A DNA stretch of 33,237 bases from Marinilabiliaceae bacterium UBA5213 (lineage in GTDB: Bacteria; Bacteroidota; Bacteroidia; Bacteroidales; Marinilabiliaceae), in the NCBI GenBank assembly GCA_002412555.1, contig DHVH01000030.1:1-33237 (forward strand). Direction: 5' to 3'. Shown in pieces: positions 1 through 8,798 of the stretch (position 1 is its first letter; every line of letters starts with the position of its first letter). A program made the position numbers and the translations under genes. The notes below the pieces were generated by a model. It saw nothing but the letters and a program-made list of their open reading frames with translations, ran no database searches and had not been told where the DNA came from.

Positions 1-1143
1 ACCTTCCTCAACCAATTCGACTATATGTAGATAACAATCGGGATCAGGCAATTCAATGTTTACACCGGCTTTAATGGCGAGTTCGGCAGCATGTTTGCCA
101 TCCCTGGCAACACCATGAGCCACGATGCCAGCGCGGTCGTGCATTTCCCGAATAGCATAATAATCAGACACTACAAAACCTTTAAATCCCCATTCATTGC
201 GTAAAATATCGGTATTAAGCCATCTGTTACCATGCGCCGGCACTGCATCAATTTCGTGGTAAGTAGTCATTATACTCAATACACCATGCTTTTCTATAAT
301 CCATTTAAAGGGTGATAAATGAATCGCGCGCAATTCACGTTCCGAGATGTTGACCGGTGCTGTATTATTTCCCCCTTCAGGATGACCATGCCCTGCAAAA
401 TGTTTAAGTGTTGCTGCCACATGTTCTCCATCGGTAAAAGTATTGTCGCCCTGAAAACCTTTAACTGCAGCACCACCAATTATTGAAGAAAGATAGGAAT
501 CCTCCCCAAAAGTCTCTTCAACCCTGCCCCAACGGGCATCTCTGGCGATATCAACTACAGGAGATAATACTTGGTGAGCCCCCCTTAATCGTGTTTCCTT
601 GGCCATTAAGCCATAAACCCTTTCAATCAGTTCAGGATTAAAGGTCCCGGCCATGGCAATTGGCTGAGGAAAACTTGTTGAATGAGCTGCGGCTAGCCCG
701 TGAAGACTTTCCTCGTGAAATAGGGCAGGGATTCCCAAACGCGTTTCTTCTAAGAAGAATTTTTGTAAGGTATTGCTTAAAACTGCATTTTCATAAGGTG
801 TGAGTGGCTCAGATTGATTGGATGAAGTTTGACTTAATCCACCTTTCGTTTCACTTATTCGGGTCATTTGTCCAATACCATTTGACAACGATGATTTAAT
901 GGCAGTAATATCAAATGACCCATCATCCCTTAATACAATGAGGTTTTTAATATCAGTATTCACTGCTACCATCTGAGCTGCTTTTTCTTCAACAGTCATA
1001 TGGCTAAGCAGGTCAGTTACGCGCTCCGCAATCGATAACCCTTTATCTTTATATTTAAAATTCATATTTCTATTTTCGTTAGAACGACAGTTTAAATGTG
1101 GTAAAACTAAAATTATCAGACAAATGATGTGTTTATTGCTCAT
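1..1143 (-). CDS. GH3 family glycoside hydrolase (beta-glucosidase-like), C-terminal part outside the window
   Basis: Reading from the ATG at 1143 gives 381 codons that stay open to the left edge, so only the N-terminal (beta/alpha)8 part is present. The start of the mature protein (ERVTDLLSHMTVEEKAAQM), FHEESLHG, DIARDARWGRVEETFGED, KHFAGHG and FVVSDYYAI are GH3 landmarks; the Asp of SDY (residue 327) matches the GH3 catalytic nucleophile. The second domain with the acid/base is missing from view. Residues 1-19 are hydrophobic and end in Cys19, but the lipobox (HLNC) is poor; an alternative start is the ATG at 1065 (Met27), without a signal. GH3 enzymes typically remove terminal beta-linked glucose or xylose from oligosaccharides, so a finishing role is likely. 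A terminator lies between it and the upstream GH5 gene, so it may have its own promoter in 1144-1317. Exact substrate unknown. Confidence 0.92.
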   Translation of the reverse strand, partial: MSNKHIICLIILVLPHLNCRSNENRNMNFKYKDKGLSIAERVTDLLSHMTVEEKAAQMVAVNTDIKNLIVLRDDGSFDITAIKSSLSNGIGQMTRISETKGGLSQTSSNQSEPLTPYENAVLSNTLQKFFLEETRLGIPALFHEESLHGLAAAHSTSFPQPIAMAGTFNPELIERVYGLMAKETRLRGAHQVLSPVVDIARDARWGRVEETFGEDSYLSSIIGGAAVKGFQGDNTFTDGEHVAATLKHFAGHGHPEGGNNTAPVNISERELRAIHLSPFKWIIEKHGVLSIMTTYHEIDAVPAHGNRWLNTDILRNEWGFKGFVVSDYYAIREMHDRAGIVAHGVARDGKHAAELAIKAGVNIELPDPDCYLHIVELVEEG

Positions 1144-1220
1144 ATTGACCTATTTGTTTAAAATCAGTAAGAAGAATTTTAATTCTAACTCTATAGAATA
1201 ATTCATTTTTAACAAAATGA

Positions 1221-1263
1221 GCAGTGGTTTTGGAATTCAACTTGCGTTTACCAAAACCACTGC
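1221..1263 (-). terminator. Rho-independent-type terminator after the two-GH5 gene
   Basis: A perfect 13-bp stem (1221-1233 pairing with 1251-1263, arm GCAGTGGTTTTGG) with a 17-nt loop lies 54 bp beyond the stop codon at 1318. Read on the minus strand the stem is followed by TCATTTTGTT, a moderately T-rich tail. It separates the two-GH5 gene from the GH3 gene. Confidence 0.7.
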
Positions 1264-1317
1264 GTTTAACAATACCTTTAACCTATTAATAGCAATTAAT
1301 AAGGCACAATAATATCA

Positions 1318-4300
1318 TTAGTCAATAAAAAGCTTCTCAGTAACAATCTTCTTTTCAGAGACCATCCGAACAATATAAACACCTTTTGTAAAACTGCTTA
1401 GCTCAAGAGCGTATTGACTGCCACCAATCTTTTGGTTGACCAACAAGGCGCCGGATACACTCATCAGGTTAAGCTGATATCCGGCAGCATTCTCAACATA
1501 CATATTTCCATCGGCCACCCAGACTTTGATTTCTGTCTGATTCGACATCTTTGAAAGGGCTCCGTCTAGGGCTGATTGCTTCAGCGAACCAGTTGAAACA
1601 AGAGAATTGGTAGGTATCTGGTTTCTGATATTCCACATACGTTCTCCCATCCATGTCAAATTAGTCGGGTTATACGCATCGTTGTTCCGGCTGAAAGTAC
1701 CTTGGGTAGTGAGCGCCATACCATCACCAGGCTGAAGATGCCAGGCTGTTAGTCCAACACCTTTGCCAAGAACGATGTTCTGATCAAAAATTCTATGGAA
1801 GGCAATGCCTGGATCATCGTGTTCCTTGTTGGTATACCAACCGGCCTCACCGATGTACAATGCCAGTCCATTGTTATGCACAGCATCCACATAATCCGTC
1901 AGCAATTGAGGATAATTTGACTTACCCCATTGGTGGTAGATATGAACACCAAATAAAACATTGCCGACAGGGTCAGCTGCAAGTACCTCCTGACCTTTAG
2001 AAATAATTGCACTTGAGTGAGGAATTAACCCACTGGGGTTTTGTCCCCACCATTCGCCGTGGTCCTGACCGGCTGCAATACCATCCACTACAATAGGATT
2101 ATTAAAACCTAAGGCACGCATATCCTGAATAAACTTAATATGAGTTGCTGCCCAATGGTTGGGAACTCTTTTAATTTTCTGCCCATTGGCGTTAAAGTAA
2201 TTATCAACCACAGTACCGGGCTCATTCATTGGGTTCAACCACACGTAAGGATTATCCTTATACTTCACGGCAAAATACTTAAAGAAATCGTACAATATCT
2301 CATATTGAGAACTGTAAGAAGCCTTTCCGCCCAAGTCGGTAAATGGATTTTCCAATACCTCAGCGTTATTAGGCGCTTTCGGATTTCCATCCTTATCGAA
2401 AAGGTTTTCACCAATAATATCGATACCCTCACCCGTCCAGTCATGCGCATCAATTTGCACAACAATACCTCTTGAGGTATAGGCTTCAATAATGGCATCC
2501 ATGTCGTTATTGACATTCCAGGTACCTTTAAAGTCGCCGTTATCATGATACTTAGAGGTTCTGTGATAGCCTTTGATGTAGCAATTTAATCGAATGGTGT
2601 TAAACTTCCACTCATCTGCCGCCTTGTCAACATGTGGCAATGTTTGATTGACCCATCCCCACTTGTAACCATTCATATTACCTCCATATGGCAGAAAAAC
2701 ACTTCCATCGGGATGAATAATCTGATTACCCTGAATCTGGAAGATACCGGTAGCATTGCCACCACCGTTACCACACGCCAAAGTAGAGGCCGTGTTAGAA
2801 GCCTTCTGAGACGCGTTTCCAGCGGCATCAACAGCACTTACTTCAAAAATATAGCTTTGTCCACAATCCAGATCTGCTACATAGTAAGACAGTGCAGAAG
2901 TTTCAGTCAACAACAATCCGTCCTGGAAGATTTTATAAGCTGTAACAGCTACATTGTCAGAAGCAGCACTCCACGATAAAGTGGCACTATTCTGATCCAC
3001 ATCCACTAAAAGATTGCCAGGGGTACTTGGCGCTTGGGTATCAGGATTCTCAGGATCATCAACGATGGTACCATCCGTTAAAACCAGATTGTCCACCACA
3101 CCCGTACCGCTGGAACGGTTGGTTACAAATACCTGCAACCAGGTGGTATTGGCAGGAATCACAATTTCTGCACTCAATTGCTCATAGCTGGTACTTGTAA
3201 AAGAGAGCGTTTCAATGGTAGTGCTGCCATTTTTAATGGCCACATCAACTCTGTTTCCAGCAGATAAGACCTTACCCCAGGCACTAAAGGTATAGGTAGC
3301 TCCTGGCTCAAAACCATTCAGATTCTGTTGTACCCACGACCAGGCAGAAGAACCAATGCGCATGGCTTTGGAACCACTTTGCACATCATTGGTAACCACC
3401 ACCACATCGCCTTTGGTCACAGTCCATGACTGCAAATCGCTTTCAAATCCACCGTTTAGTATCAGGTTCTGAGTGGGAGCTCCACCATTTCCTGGAGAAT
3501 CAGGTACTTCATTGTAAATATCCAAACGGTCAGCCATGATGGTAAAACCGCTTGAAGCGCTATTTTTTTGACCGCTGACACTTACCCGGATGGTATGTTG
3601 ACCCTGGGGTAATTCGGGGCTGGTCCAAATGAGCTGCTCGTCCTGACGAACAGAGCCATAAAAATCAACAGCTACAGCAGACCCACCATTCAGTGATACA
3701 TTGGCAATGCCATGATGCGCGGCAATTGAGCCATACATTTCCAGCTGAGTACCATAAAAAGAATATTCGAAATAAGCACCGGTAGAGGAAGAGTAATGAT
3801 CATCGTTCATATACTTACCTGATCCGGTAGATGTATCCCAAGTCCCTGTAAAGGTGAATTCTGAATCGTTCACCGAAACAGCTGTACCTGGTTCAGGGAC
3901 CACAGGGGTTGTTACAACAATCAAACTGGTGGCCGTTTTATTACCATCCTCGGTGGTTACCGTAATGGTGGCATTACCGTTGGTAAGGGCCGAAACCAAT
4001 CCGTTGCTATTTACAGAGGCGACAGCCGCATTACTGGAAGTCCAGGAAATATTCTGATTGGTAGCATCTAAAGGAACAATCATTGCTGATAACTGTACCG
4101 TTTCACCTACTAGTAAAGAGGCAGATGTGGGATTAACAACCACTTCACTGACAGCCACATTATCATCTTCCACATTGTATATGTCCAAACGGTCTGCCAT
4201 AATGGTAAAACCGCTTGAAGCGCTGTTTTTCTGGCCGCTGACACTGACCCTGATGGTATGCTGACCCTGGGGCAATTCGGGGCTGGACCAAATAAGCTTT

Positions 4301-5673
4301 TCATCCTGACGAACAGCGCCATAAAAATCTACAGGCACAGACGATCCACCATTCAGCGACACATTGGCAATACCATGGTGGGCAGCAAAAGAGCCATATA
4401 TTTTCACCTGAGTACCATAAAAAGAATACTCGTAATAAGCACCCGTAGAGGAGGAATAATGATCATTATTCATATACTTACCTGATCCGGTTGAAACATT
4501 CCACGCGCCAGAAAAGGAGAATTCTGTATCGTTAACCTTTACAGAACCATCTGGGTCTACGGGATCAATAGGATCTACTGGATCCGCTCCCACATCATTG
4601 GCTGACAATCCCCAACCGCCACCATGGGTCACATCCCATAAATGCCGGCCATTGTACCAAGTCAGGTTGGTTGGGTTGGTGGTGCTGTTAATGTTTCTAC
4701 CATAACCATTACCTGTTGTGGTTACATTAAAATTATCACCAGGCTGCCAATGCCAAACCAGCATACCTACATCCTTGTTTTTACATGCAACCCAAGCGTT
4801 GTTACTGCCATTACGGTAGGAACTCTTATCGCCATAACTGCCGCTTCCTTCTTGTCCCCCACCTGCTTCACCACACAAAAGCGCCATGTTTTTAGCATGC
4901 ACCCGGTCAATGTAATTTTCAACACGTGAAACGCTGCCCTGCCATTGTGCATAGGCATGAAATGCAAAAACAATATTCTCGTTTCCTTGTAGAATATCCA
5001 AACCTCTGGATAGGATCGCACTGTGAGAATCAGAAATATTGCCGTCGCCATAAGTATGACCGGCATCCTGTCCCCACCACATACCATCAACAACAATAAC
5101 ATTGTTGTTGCCTGTGGCGCGAATGGCAGATATTAATTCACGGTGCCAATCTACCCATTTCTGGTAATACGAGCTACTGTTGCTTCCACCAGGCTCGTTG
5201 ATCACATTAAACCACACATAAGGATTATCTTTGTAGTCCTGGGCAAACTCAACAAACCTTGCCTTTAGGGCAGCTTTGTCAGAATTAGTGGCACTCTCAA
5301 ACAAGCCGCCTGTAAAATCGTGGGCTTCAATCATGACTACAACGCCCAAAGGTGTATAAGCATTAACCACATCGTGTAAACTGTCATTTGAATACAATGG
5401 ATTGCCACTTTGGTTGGTTGAACGAACCATGTACCAATTCAAACGCATACAGTTCAGATTCCAAATCTCGGTGTACATCTCAATTTCAGATTGGGGTAGC
5501 AATGATCGGTTGCCCCAGGAATATCTGGGACCCGCAACATTAGCCCCTACCGGGATGTACTCTTTTCCATCGGGATGATAAATTTTTGATCCGACAACAG
5601 AAAAATTCCCTTGTTGTGCAAACGTGAGTGCGCACAAAAAGAGCAAAATAAATAAAAAACCTGTTTTTCTCAT
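1318..5673 (-). CDS. Secreted multidomain enzyme with two GH5 catalytic modules, accessory binding domains and a T9SS sorting domain
   Basis: The frame extends to a TTG at 5703, but the ATG at 5673 begins a clean signal peptide (MRKTGFLFILLFLCALTFA), so I use it (1451 residues). Order: GH5 module 1 (about 23-360; acid/base Glu160 in VINEPGG, nucleophile Glu269 in CGEAGG); Pro/Asp linker; unknown beta-rich domain (378-500); Big_2-like Ig domain (509-588); second copy of the unknown domain (598-721); CBM4/9-like jelly roll (735-866, starting NLILNGGFES); fibronectin type III (880-965); GH5 module 2 (977-1355; Glu1151 in MNEPG, Glu1276 in IGEAGW); T9SS type A sorting domain (1378-1451). The GH5 modules resemble bacterial endo-mannanases of GH5_8 type in their AHDxTG and VDGxxxGQD motifs, but carry NEP where GH5_8 has NEW, so the subfamily is uncertain. 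Probably an extracellular endo-acting enzyme with two active sites, cell-surface attached or released by T9SS. Confidence 0.93.
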   Translation of the reverse strand: MRKTGFLFILLFLCALTFAQQGNFSVVGSKIYHPDGKEYIPVGANVAGPRYSWGNRSLLPQSEIEMYTEIWNLNCMRLNWYMVRSTNQSGNPLYSNDSLHDVVNAYTPLGVVVMIEAHDFTGGLFESATNSDKAALKARFVEFAQDYKDNPYVWFNVINEPGGSNSSSYYQKWVDWHRELISAIRATGNNNVIVVDGMWWGQDAGHTYGDGNISDSHSAILSRGLDILQGNENIVFAFHAYAQWQGSVSRVENYIDRVHAKNMALLCGEAGGGQEGSGSYGDKSSYRNGSNNAWVACKNKDVGMLVWHWQPGDNFNVTTTGNGYGRNINSTTNPTNLTWYNGRHLWDVTHGGGWGLSANDVGADPVDPIDPVDPDGSVKVNDTEFSFSGAWNVSTGSGKYMNNDHYSSSTGAYYEYSFYGTQVKIYGSFAAHHGIANVSLNGGSSVPVDFYGAVRQDEKLIWSSPELPQGQHTIRVSVSGQKNSASSGFTIMADRLDIYNVEDDNVAVSEVVVNPTSASLLVGETVQLSAMIVPLDATNQNISWTSSNAAVASVNSNGLVSALTNGNATITVTTEDGNKTATSLIVVTTPVVPEPGTAVSVNDSEFTFTGTWDTSTGSGKYMNDDHYSSSTGAYFEYSFYGTQLEMYGSIAAHHGIANVSLNGGSAVAVDFYGSVRQDEQLIWTSPELPQGQHTIRVSVSGQKNSASSGFTIMADRLDIYNEVPDSPGNGGAPTQNLILNGGFESDLQSWTVTKGDVVVVTNDVQSGSKAMRIGSSAWSWVQQNLNGFEPGATYTFSAWGKVLSAGNRVDVAIKNGSTTIETLSFTSTSYEQLSAEIVIPANTTWLQVFVTNRSSGTGVVDNLVLTDGTIVDDPENPDTQAPSTPGNLLVDVDQNSATLSWSAASDNVAVTAYKIFQDGLLLTETSALSYYVADLDCGQSYIFEVSAVDAAGNASQKASNTASTLACGNGGGNATGIFQIQGNQIIHPDGSVFLPYGGNMNGYKWGWVNQTLPHVDKAADEWKFNTIRLNCYIKGYHRTSKYHDNGDFKGTWNVNNDMDAIIEAYTSRGIVVQIDAHDWTGEGIDIIGENLFDKDGNPKAPNNAEVLENPFTDLGGKASYSSQYEILYDFFKYFAVKYKDNPYVWLNPMNEPGTVVDNYFNANGQKIKRVPNHWAATHIKFIQDMRALGFNNPIVVDGIAAGQDHGEWWGQNPSGLIPHSSAIISKGQEVLAADPVGNVLFGVHIYHQWGKSNYPQLLTDYVDAVHNNGLALYIGEAGWYTNKEHDDPGIAFHRIFDQNIVLGKGVGLTAWHLQPGDGMALTTQGTFSRNNDAYNPTNLTWMGERMWNIRNQIPTNSLVSTGSLKQSALDGALSKMSNQTEIKVWVADGNMYVENAAGYQLNLMSVSGALLVNQKIGGSQYALELSSFTKGVYIVRMVSEKKIVTEKLFID
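3511..4542 (-). repeat. In-frame direct repeat: two copies of a beta-rich domain in the two-GH5 protein
   Basis: Copies at 4174-4542 and 3511-3882 encode about 123 residues each, beginning VNDxEFxFxGxW and ending MADRLDIYN. They are nearly identical in DNA and protein (for example QGQHTIRVSVSGQKNSASSG occurs in both), separated by a Big_2-like domain. Such closeness points to recent duplication or gene conversion. The domain looks like a carbohydrate-binding or galactose-binding-like fold, but I do not recognise a named family. Confidence 0.9.
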
Positions 5674-5799
5674 AAGATGATTTTTTAGGATTTGCCGTGA
5701 CAACTTCTTTTCTTTTTAAAACCATGTGATCCCGAGCTTTCATCATACATAGCAGATAGCGGAGTTATAAACCATATATTCCGCCTTAAGGTCGACTCA

Positions 5800-5821
5800 A
5801 AAATTGCTTTAAAGCAATTTT
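5800..5821. promoter_or_regulatory. Perfect 22-bp palindrome, possible operator upstream of the two-GH5 gene
   Basis: The half-site AAAATTGCTTT is followed directly by its exact reverse complement with no spacer. It lies about 127 bp upstream of the ATG at 5673, a position where a dimeric regulator could bind. It could equally be part of an insertion-element remnant, since the next gene is a broken transposase. No second copy was noticed upstream of the other genes. Confidence 0.35.
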
Positions 5822-5883
5822 AACAAACAAACATTTAATGGTTCTAGACCCACTCAATGTCATTAATGATAAGTATTCAATTG

Positions 5884-5906
5884 AACCCAAATCAGAAATT
5901 TGGGTT
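5884..5906. repeat. Short hairpin in the intergenic region
   Basis: Arms of 9 bp (AACCCAAAT and ATTTGGGTT) flank a 5-nt loop. There is no T-run on either side, so it is not a typical terminator. Role unknown. Confidence 0.5.
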
Positions 5907-6133
5907 ATTTGGGATCACAAGCGTGTCAAAGAACATAGCAATGAATGCTACAAAGGCATCCGACGAACGGTGAACAAAATTCTCCTGACCATTAATAGTC
6001 AGAAAAAGTGATTTTTACGCGTTGATTGTTAATAATATAAAGAATACTGAAAGCATCGTATTGACAGGAGAAACGACTAAGTCATTCATGACATCTTAAC
6101 AAATAGAGACTTTTACTGAGATATTTTAACTGT

Positions 6134-6451
6134 TCAGGTTTTAGCCAAAAAAAATGCTTCACTTCTCTCAGAAGCGAAAGAAATACGCTCCTGTGAGGTC
6201 TTTTTACATGTTTTGCATTCAATCGTTTGAACTCTAATCTTCAGAGAAACCGGTTTAAAACCTAATGAAAGTGAAGACAAAAGTCGCTCATCATACCACA
6301 GTTTTTCAACAGAATAACTATGGCATTGACCACATTGAAGCTTTTCAGACTTGGTTTGGATGTTAAAAACGACTGAGCCATTTGAAATCTCTGTTTTCCA
6401 ACACTCCTGATTTTCAAACCCAAAATCCTGGCACAAACTACTTGTTTTCAT
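6134..6451 (-). pseudogene. Truncated ISL3-family transposase (N-terminal zinc-ribbon domain only)
   Basis: The 105-residue frame starts MKTSSLCQDFGFENQECWKT and carries CxxC (Cys40, Cys43) and CxxC (Cys79, Cys82) pairs spaced like the zinc-ribbon domain of ISL3 (IS204/IS1001/IS1165) transposases, followed by the basic stretch that normally leads into the helix-turn-helix and DDE domain. Complete family members have roughly 400-550 residues; here the frame stops straight after the zinc ribbon, and no continuation was found in 5700-6133. A possible left element end reads GGGTCTTATTTTAC on the minus strand from 6483, resembling the GG(C/G)TCTT ends of the family. This is best seen as an insertion-sequence scar. 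No transposition activity is expected from it. Confidence 0.65.
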
Positions 6452-6640
6452 TATCTAAGAAATTAGTTTGTAAAATAAGACCCTTCCGATAAGACAAGGG
6501 GTCGTTAGGTACTAGACAAGGGCAAACCCTTGATTATAGGCTAATTACGAATCAAGGCGATGGAATCATAACTGTTTGTAAATTAGGTAATTAAAAAAAT
6601 CTAACGATCTATTGATAAGATAAACCCAGGGTTTTTAAAT
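6452..6640. other. Intergenic remnant region right of the transposase fragment
   Basis: About 190 bp with no credible gene. It contains the candidate element end near 6470-6483 and a small hairpin at 6517-6532 (arms CAAGGG and CCCTTG, loop CAAA). It separates the GH26 terminator from the transposase fragment. Confidence 0.5.
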
Positions 6641-6664
6641 AAGTGGAGCACAAAAGCTCCACTT
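6641..6664 (-). terminator. Terminator after the GH26 gene
   Basis: A perfect 9-bp stem (AAGTGGAGC at 6641-6649 with GCTCCACTT at 6656-6664) and a 6-nt loop lie 34 bp beyond the GH26 stop. On the minus strand the stem is followed by ATTTAAAAACC, weakly T-rich. The terminator after the 9105-9848 gene has a similar position and arm, as expected if both arose by duplication. Confidence 0.75.
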
Positions 6665-6698
6665 GTTTAAAACGTTAAGAAATCCACCAACTCAGCCA

Positions 6699-8798
6699 TT
6701 AATTAATGACTTTCGACGAAAACACCCGGCCTTTATGCAACACGTTTACAATATAAATGCCTGCAGGCAGATGAGAAACATTGATAATATGGCTATTACT
6801 ACTGAGCTGGGCATTTAAAACGCTTGAGCCAGTCAAATTCAACAGCCTTAAGTCACCCCCCTCAGCATTGAGGATGTTAAGAGAACCATTATATACCCAT
6901 GCTTTAACATTTATTACTCTGTTGTCTTGCAGTGAAGTTGAACTGGCAGCTTCTAAAACAAAAGCATCGGCATAAGACCAATTGTTTCCACTAAGCTTTT
7001 GAATAAAGACTTCGGCTGAAGTATTGGCCGCCCCCATGGTAAACTCAATGGAGTATTGCGTCCATTCATCTTCGGGTCTGGCCGGATTTCCAGGGTAAAG
7101 ACGAGAGAATTCTACTTCACCATCGCCAAAATTGCGAACACCGGCACGTATCTCTTCGTTCTCTAAACTATGGTTGAGTCTCAAAAAGCCTGATAACAGA
7201 TAAGTCGAACCGGGTGTCAAGCCGTCAACAACTTGCCAAATCCCATCATCATCCTTACTCGATATACCAAGATGGTAAGCACCTGATACGGGATCAAGCC
7301 AACTCAAAGACCTTACCTCATTATTGACATCCCCATTCCATCCGGTCAGTCCATCTTCAAAATCACCATTTATCAAAAAGTTGGTTCCATCTCCGGTGAC
7401 TGGAGGGGGCGTTGTTCCTTGCTCAGATGTTGTGACCGTCAATGGGGCGCTCTCAGCGGATCGGTTCATATAGTGGTCTCGGGCTTTTACAGTAATAACA
7501 TATTCCGTTTCCGGCAATAAGCCTTTTACCGTGGTATTCAGATTGAAGGTGAAATTATTATAGACCCCATCCACAAAAATCTCGTAGCCGGAAATGCCGT
7601 TAGCATCGGTGGAAGCATCCCAGGTCAAGTCAATTTGGCTGGACGTCTCGTTTGTACTTTGAACGTTTGCAGGTATGGTAGGGGCTGTTTCATCCACTAT
7701 ATCCAAAGCAGGAATATAAACGTTATCCTGATTGACAGCATTTTCATGGTTATAAATTTCAGTCAGTGCTGCTCTCTTCTCTGAATTACTTAATCTGTCA
7801 TTGATCCACTCCCCGTCCCATATCATGAACCATCTGTATTCAGGACGGTGTTCCATCATCCAATCGACATCAGGCAGCTTCATATTAACATTGAAACCTT
7901 CTCCAATAGCCAGTGGCTTTCCCTGGGCTTTATTAACCAGGTAATCGTAGTCACCCTGACTCAGGAAGCCCGATTGATCCCAATAATAATCATCAATACC
8001 AAGCATGTCGACATATTCATGTCCCGGAAACCATGGATCTGGTACCCGATTGTTGTTCCAACTGGTAAAATGATTGGGACTCCAAAACCAAATCAGGTTA
8101 TTTAAACCATGATCATTAACCATATAGTTGTAAGTATTGATCCACAATTGATTAAAATGCACCTTTGCGGCATCTCCTCCACCCCACCAGAACAGTCCGT
8201 TCATTTCGTGGTAGGGTCGCCATACAACGGCATATCCCTCATCCTGAAGATCTTGTAAAAAGGGAATAATCCTGTCCATATTCCGCTTCCAGTTATTGTA
8301 AAGAGTTGTACCAGGGGTAATCAGCTCTTCATATTCGCTCATGGTCAACCTGGCCTGTTGAACATTGGTCCATCCCTGGTTCTCTTCCAGTTCAGGCGTC
8401 ACCATATGATAAGTCAAGGTGATTATCGAGCCCGCATCGGCCTGTGCCTTGGCAACCTCTATCATTTTATGACGGGCATCCTGCAATTGCGCAATGGAAT
8501 AATTGGGGTCTGTGAAAGAGAAATCGCTTCCCCACAAACCAGGATAGTGGCCAATACTATTCTTAACAGAGTTGGTGGCCCTAATGGCAATATCATGTAG
8601 GCTCCAGGTCCGCGCATAATTATGCTGACCTGTCATCAAACCCTGATACTTCAGATTATAGATGTATCTGTATACATCTTTCGCCTTTTGGGTTGCGTTG
8701 GGGTTCACCAGCTCAGGTGCCTGAGCACTTGTTGGAAACATCAATAGCGACAATATCATCACAGCTATCAATCGTCCAATGACTTGTTTTACAATCAT
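6699..8798 (-). CDS. GH26 family endo-beta-mannanase-like enzyme with FN3, CBM and T9SS sorting domains
   Basis: The protein has 699 residues and a signal peptide (about 1-26, ending MFPTSAQA). The GH26 module (about 30-360) shows the family pattern WRPYHEMNGLFWWGG with acid/base Glu198 and AIGEGF with nucleophile Glu300; GQHNY and the GLWGSDFS segment are also typical. GH26 enzymes mostly hydrolyse internal beta-1,4-mannosidic bonds, so this is the strongest pointer to a mannan substrate. A fibronectin type III domain (about 372-458), a CBM4/9-like jelly roll (472-620, starting NFLINGDFEDG) and a T9SS type A sorting domain (625-699) follow, so it should be exported across the outer membrane. 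The C-terminal half is closely similar to the whole neighbouring 9105-9848 protein. Terminators flank it on both sides, so it is probably transcribed alone. Confidence 0.95.
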   Translation of the reverse strand: MIVKQVIGRLIAVMILSLLMFPTSAQAPELVNPNATQKAKDVYRYIYNLKYQGLMTGQHNYARTWSLHDIAIRATNSVKNSIGHYPGLWGSDFSFTDPNYSIAQLQDARHKMIEVAKAQADAGSIITLTYHMVTPELEENQGWTNVQQARLTMSEYEELITPGTTLYNNWKRNMDRIIPFLQDLQDEGYAVVWRPYHEMNGLFWWGGGDAAKVHFNQLWINTYNYMVNDHGLNNLIWFWSPNHFTSWNNNRVPDPWFPGHEYVDMLGIDDYYWDQSGFLSQGDYDYLVNKAQGKPLAIGEGFNVNMKLPDVDWMMEHRPEYRWFMIWDGEWINDRLSNSEKRAALTEIYNHENAVNQDNVYIPALDIVDETAPTIPANVQSTNETSSQIDLTWDASTDANGISGYEIFVDGVYNNFTFNLNTTVKGLLPETEYVITVKARDHYMNRSAESAPLTVTTSEQGTTPPPVTGDGTNFLINGDFEDGLTGWNGDVNNEVRSLSWLDPVSGAYHLGISSKDDDGIWQVVDGLTPGSTYLLSGFLRLNHSLENEEIRAGVRNFGDGEVEFSRLYPGNPARPEDEWTQYSIEFTMGAANTSAEVFIQKLSGNNWSYADAFVLEAASSTSLQDNRVINVKAWVYNGSLNILNAEGGDLRLLNLTGSSVLNAQLSSNSHIINVSHLPAGIYIVNVLHKGRVFSSKVIN

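Larger units (their letters stand above)
5674..6133. other. Gene-poor stretch upstream of the two-GH5 gene
   Basis: This 460-bp region should hold the promoter of the two-GH5 gene. It contains a perfect 22-bp palindrome (5800-5821) and a 9-bp-stem hairpin (5884-5906, arm AACCCAAAT). A small plus-strand frame, 5838-6011 (57 residues, beginning MVLDPLNVIND), is intact but matches nothing I know and spans the hairpin; I do not call it a gene. No clear Bacteroidota promoter (TTTG and TAnnTTTG) is visible. The stretch adjoins a transposase remnant and may include insertion debris. Confidence 0.6.

Noticed and set aside
5674..5703. TTG start for the two-GH5 protein giving 10 more residues
   Set aside because: The ATG at 5673 directly starts a typical signal peptide; the extension only adds residues in front of it.
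5838..6011. A 57-residue plus-strand frame (MVLDPLNVIND...) near the transposase remnant
   Set aside because: It is short, resembles no known family, spans a hairpin and has no visible ribosome binding site or partner gene. It is noted in the region entry but not called.
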